Source: Theobroma cacao
Taxonomy: Eukaryota > Streptophyta > Magnoliopsida > Malvales > Malvaceae
Length of the DNA stretch: 64,000 nt
NCBI RefSeq assembly: GCF_000208745.1
Contig: NC_030852.1
Span: forward strand, 2,139,525 to 2,203,524
Direction: 5' to 3'
In this document: one piece after another, positions 60,939 to 64,000 of the stretch
Layout of the letters: each line of letters begins with the position of its first letter
How positions within the stretch are numbered: the first letter of the stretch is position 1
The notes under the pieces: generated by a model
The model's database searches: none
Told to the model about the DNA's origin: nothing
The model's input: the letters and a program-made list of their open reading frames with translations, nothing else
Made by a program: the position numbers and the translations under genes

Positions 60939-63900
60939 ATGGAAGTTACTGTAGGAGTTCCTCTGCCCATTCTTCTCCTAATCAGTCTCATTCCGGTAAC
61001 CCATTCGAAATCCACCATTGAACCCTGCAACTCTTCTGATTCATGCGTCTCTCTTCTCTATTACATCCTACCTTACGACTCAAAGCTCTCCGAGATAGCC
61101 TACCGCTTTGGAGTGAACCCCTTTGATATCTTAGGTGCTAACTCCATTAGCCCCAAAACTCTAGGTGACGAAATTTTCAAGGCCGAATCCGTTGTCAAAG
61201 TCCCTATTCCATGCTCATGTGTGGATGGAATCCGAAGGTGCATGCCGCCAACTTACACTGTCCGCCCAGCTGACACAGCTGCTTCAATATCAGAAGGTTT
61301 TGGTGGGTTTGTTAGTGCAGAACAGATTAGGAGCAGGAATGGAATTAATGCCACGAATCCTTTAACAAGTGGGCAGAGCCTTGTGATTCCATTGCCATGC
61401 ACATGTTTTGGCAATGTTAGCAATGGGATCCCTGCAGTCTACATGTCGTACGTGGTAAAAAGTGGAGAGAGTTTGTCTAGTATTGCATCAGAATTTGGCA
61501 CCACTGCCATGGAGTTGGAGGCTGTCAATGGGCTTGGACAAGCAGTGGTTAATTCTGGAGATGTTCTCTTTATTCCAATTTCAGGTTTGTTGACTTATTT
61601 TCTAGACTACTTGAAGATTTTTTACAACTATTTAGTAGAAGGTGAATCTAGATGATCAGCTTGGAATTAAGTCGACATTCAAGGTAAACTCCAGGAAAGG
61701 AACAATGTTATACTCCTTTGTCTCATATATAGCATGTGAACGACCTTTATCTTGGCCCATCTGAGTAGTCTTGATGTGATTACTAAAGTATACATTAGTT
61801 TTATCCTTAGAGAATTTTGCTAGATCTATATTCATTAGGAAAAAAATTAATAAGAGATAAACTCTTAGATTAATTGGTAAGAGTATATATTAAATTTTAA
61901 GATAAGTAAAACGATTCTTATTATAAGGTGACATGAACTTTACGTGTAAAAAGAAGATACAACTTACTTCAACACCCAATAAGTGAAATATTCTAATTGT
62001 ATTTATATACATAAACTACTCTCAATTTAATTAATGTAATATTTATGTTATTTTCGCTTTCATAAATTAGACTTAATTAGTTATTACATGATTTTCTTTA
62101 GTCTTTAGAGTTCTCCACTGGAAATTTTACAGTTGAGAACACTTTGATCTTTGGGTGAATCATGGCAGATAGTCAGATAGTGTTGTTCATAATGGTCCAA
62201 GGCTGGCTAACATAAGATTATGGGTTTGGGTTGTCATTATACTGATGAATGCCGAGAACTGCCCCCCCATACCTACTCCATGTCTTGGAAGCATTTAAAT
62301 GCTTCCCTTTCATTGTCGCTTTGAAGGTATATAGCTATAGGTAAGTTCTCCATGCCCATGATGGCATTTTAATCAGTCCCTTTCATCCAAAAAAATATCC
62401 ATAGTCCCCCCAACAGAAGCCGCCAAAGCAGTACAAGGTAACAATTGAACACATATCCAACAAATTTAGCTTTGTGCTCAGAGTTTCTGGCTTCTCCTTG
62501 TGTGTTGAATGCCAAAAAAATCCCGGCATGATAGAGTTCAAACAGTAACTTGAAAGATAAGGAACAAAAAGGAAGGTCACAAGTGTTCTAAACCTTTCCA
62601 ACATTATATAACCTAGTGAGTGAAAGTTAAAAAGATCATATAAATGCATACAAACATTTGATTCAACAAAAGATGCACGTATCTCTTTATTCAAAAAACC
62701 CGATTCAAATATCTTTTTTGAAAAATAGATCGAATCATAATTTGACTGCAGCATCTCTTCCATTATTTCGAAATGTATTTTGTAATCTTCCAATATGCAG
62801 CTTGTTCATCTGCTAACTTGAAGTGGTATAACGAGAGCTTAATAGTTGCAAAGGGTTCCTTTGCTTTGACTGCCAGTAACTGCATCAAATGTGTTTGTGG
62901 AACCGAGGATCTCAAGTAAGCTGAAACAAAGCTTTGAGTTTCTTTTTGCAGGAATATTAATGCATGGTTTCATAATTCTCTTCTTGATTGGCTTTGTTAT
63001 TTGGCAAACAGTTTGAGATGTTGGCCATCTGGTATTGCACCTTCATGCTTTCAATTGCAGTGCAAGGACTCTGATCTTTTCATAGGCGACTCTGTTGTGA
63101 ACAATACCCCATTTGGTTGCAAAGTTACTACTTGCATCTATCGCGGTCATAATGGAGGCAAAATTTATAGAAGGTAATAAACCCTTTTTTTATTTTAAAA
63201 AATTAGAACATGAATTACATTTTAAATTTTTTAATCATTAAAAATAGAGATTATATGTATAAATTCAGATTTAATCATTTAATTTAACAATAAATATATT
63301 TTTATTCAAAGAGTCGAGCTTTATTCTTAAATTATTTTAGAAATACGTAACATTGAGACAAATATTTAGCTTTCGGATTTAGTGACTCATTTTAGATGTT
63401 AAGACCCCCTTTCGCATTCCATAATCGGCTATTTCGCCGGTTGTTTTCACCTTTTATTTTGTTATTTGATATTTATTTTATGATATGTGATGCATTATTA
63501 ATCTATAACAGAATATGTAAAATTTATCATCTCATTTTGGAAATTAACATTAATCGATAAATTAAATAATTACCTTTTAAAAAGTGACAATTGTGTACCT
63601 AAAAAGTAAACACAATGGGGTTAATGCAATTGGTATCCTTGATTATTGCAGTTTAGCTTATTCTTGGCAGGCTCCTTGCCCAGGTAAGCAAGGTTTTGGA
63701 ATAGGATTTTTTATATAATAATTATAAAGCAGTTTCATATTGTTTAATTTCCTACTGAAAATCTGACTTTTGATTTCAGGTAATCAATGTTACAACATGG
63801 CATCACCAAGTCCAGCCCCATCTCCATTCGTTCTTACAATATCTCCATCTCCATCACCCTCCCCACCGTCTAATCCAACTGCTGGGACCATTGCCCCTAA

Positions 63901-64000
63901 TTCTAATACTACAATCAAACAAAACTTCAACTTGTCTAGCCAAGGAACATTATTATTGCTAACTCATGGAGCTTTCTTCTACACTTTGCTGCCCTTGGGG
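60939..64000 (+). CDS. LysM-domain GPI-anchored protein (LYM1/LYM3-like), 3' end cut by the window
   Basis: Five exons so far: 60939-61584, 62801-62915, 63012-63173, 63652-63683 and 63780 to beyond the window. Residues 1-23 are a signal peptide. Three LysM domains follow at about 42-91, 106-151 and 171-214, separated by CxC motifs (PCSC, PCTC) that form the family's inter-domain disulphides. Exons 2-3 add SFALTASNCIKCVCG and NLRCWPSGIAPSCFQLQC, the Cys-rich ectodomain; exon 5 has a Pro/Ser-rich stretch and a hydrophobic tail (LLLLTHGAFFYTLLP), marking a GPI signal with no kinase. LYM proteins sit on the outer plasma membrane; Arabidopsis LYM1 and LYM3 bind peptidoglycan with CERK1, LYM2 binds chitin. 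KSTIEPC at the mature start and PCSCVDGIR point to LYM1/LYM3. For exon 3 an acceptor at 62951-62952 also keeps frame but inserts 20 unconserved residues. Confidence 0.87.

Noticed and set aside
62383..62793. 136-codon minus-strand ORF inside intron 1 of the LysM gene
   Set aside because: No recognisable domain, atypical composition (Cys/Phe/Tyr-rich) and it lies antisense within an intron; probably chance.
62952..63011. Alternative upstream acceptor for LysM exon 3
   Set aside because: It keeps the frame but adds 20 residues that interrupt the conserved Cys-rich region; the acceptor at 63010-63011 restores the family pattern.
1..64000. CRISPR arrays, operons, phage or bacterial features, tRNA and rRNA genes
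   Set aside because: None seen; the introns, gene families and repeats are those of plant nuclear DNA.

Overview
The window is nuclear DNA from a flowering plant, almost certainly a eudicot. It is very AT-rich. Genes have GT-AG introns, plant TATA boxes and plant-only families: a GPI-anchored lipid transfer protein, a DAC/DUF3007 thylakoid protein, a NIMIN, a CRF-type AP2/ERF and a LysM GPI protein. Between them lie many decayed plant transposons. I cannot name the species from sequence alone.

Layout. 1-8.3 kb is a compact gene block: an intronless UFD1-like gene (-), a three-exon LTPG-type gene (+), a two-exon DAC gene (-) and an acidic nuclear-type protein of unknown function (-). 8.3-28.7 kb has no gene I can support. 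It holds a TRIM retroelement, a SINE-like repeat, a 162-bp Helitron with both ends, an orphan island of ACGT/G-box motifs, two copies of a foldback MITE family and a 1.2-kb PIF/Harbinger-like element with a GC-rich palindromic core. At 28.7-29.1 kb is a NIMIN-like gene (-) with TGACG motifs upstream. 30-45 kb is transposon-rich: more MITE and SINE copies, Helitron termini, a Ty1/copia element whose parts occur in circularly permuted order, and a 2.66-kb solo LTR with a perfect 5-bp target duplication.

45.4-64 kb is the second gene block: a CRF-type ERF transcription factor (+) preceded by a spliced upstream ORF, a 14-exon CCR4-like deadenylase (-) carrying a composite copia insertion with inverted LTRs in intron 5, and a LysM GPI-anchored receptor-like protein (+) that runs off the right edge.

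The genes do not form an operon or pathway; this is an ordinary plant gene neighbourhood. NIMIN and LysM proteins both belong to immune signalling, but their proximity is probably chance. Gene models were built by joining ORFs at GT-AG sites that keep frame and rebuild the family's conserved motifs. UTR ends and transcription starts are not determined. The most unusual structures are the permuted copia element, the inverted-LTR composite, the minimal Helitron and the spliced uORF.
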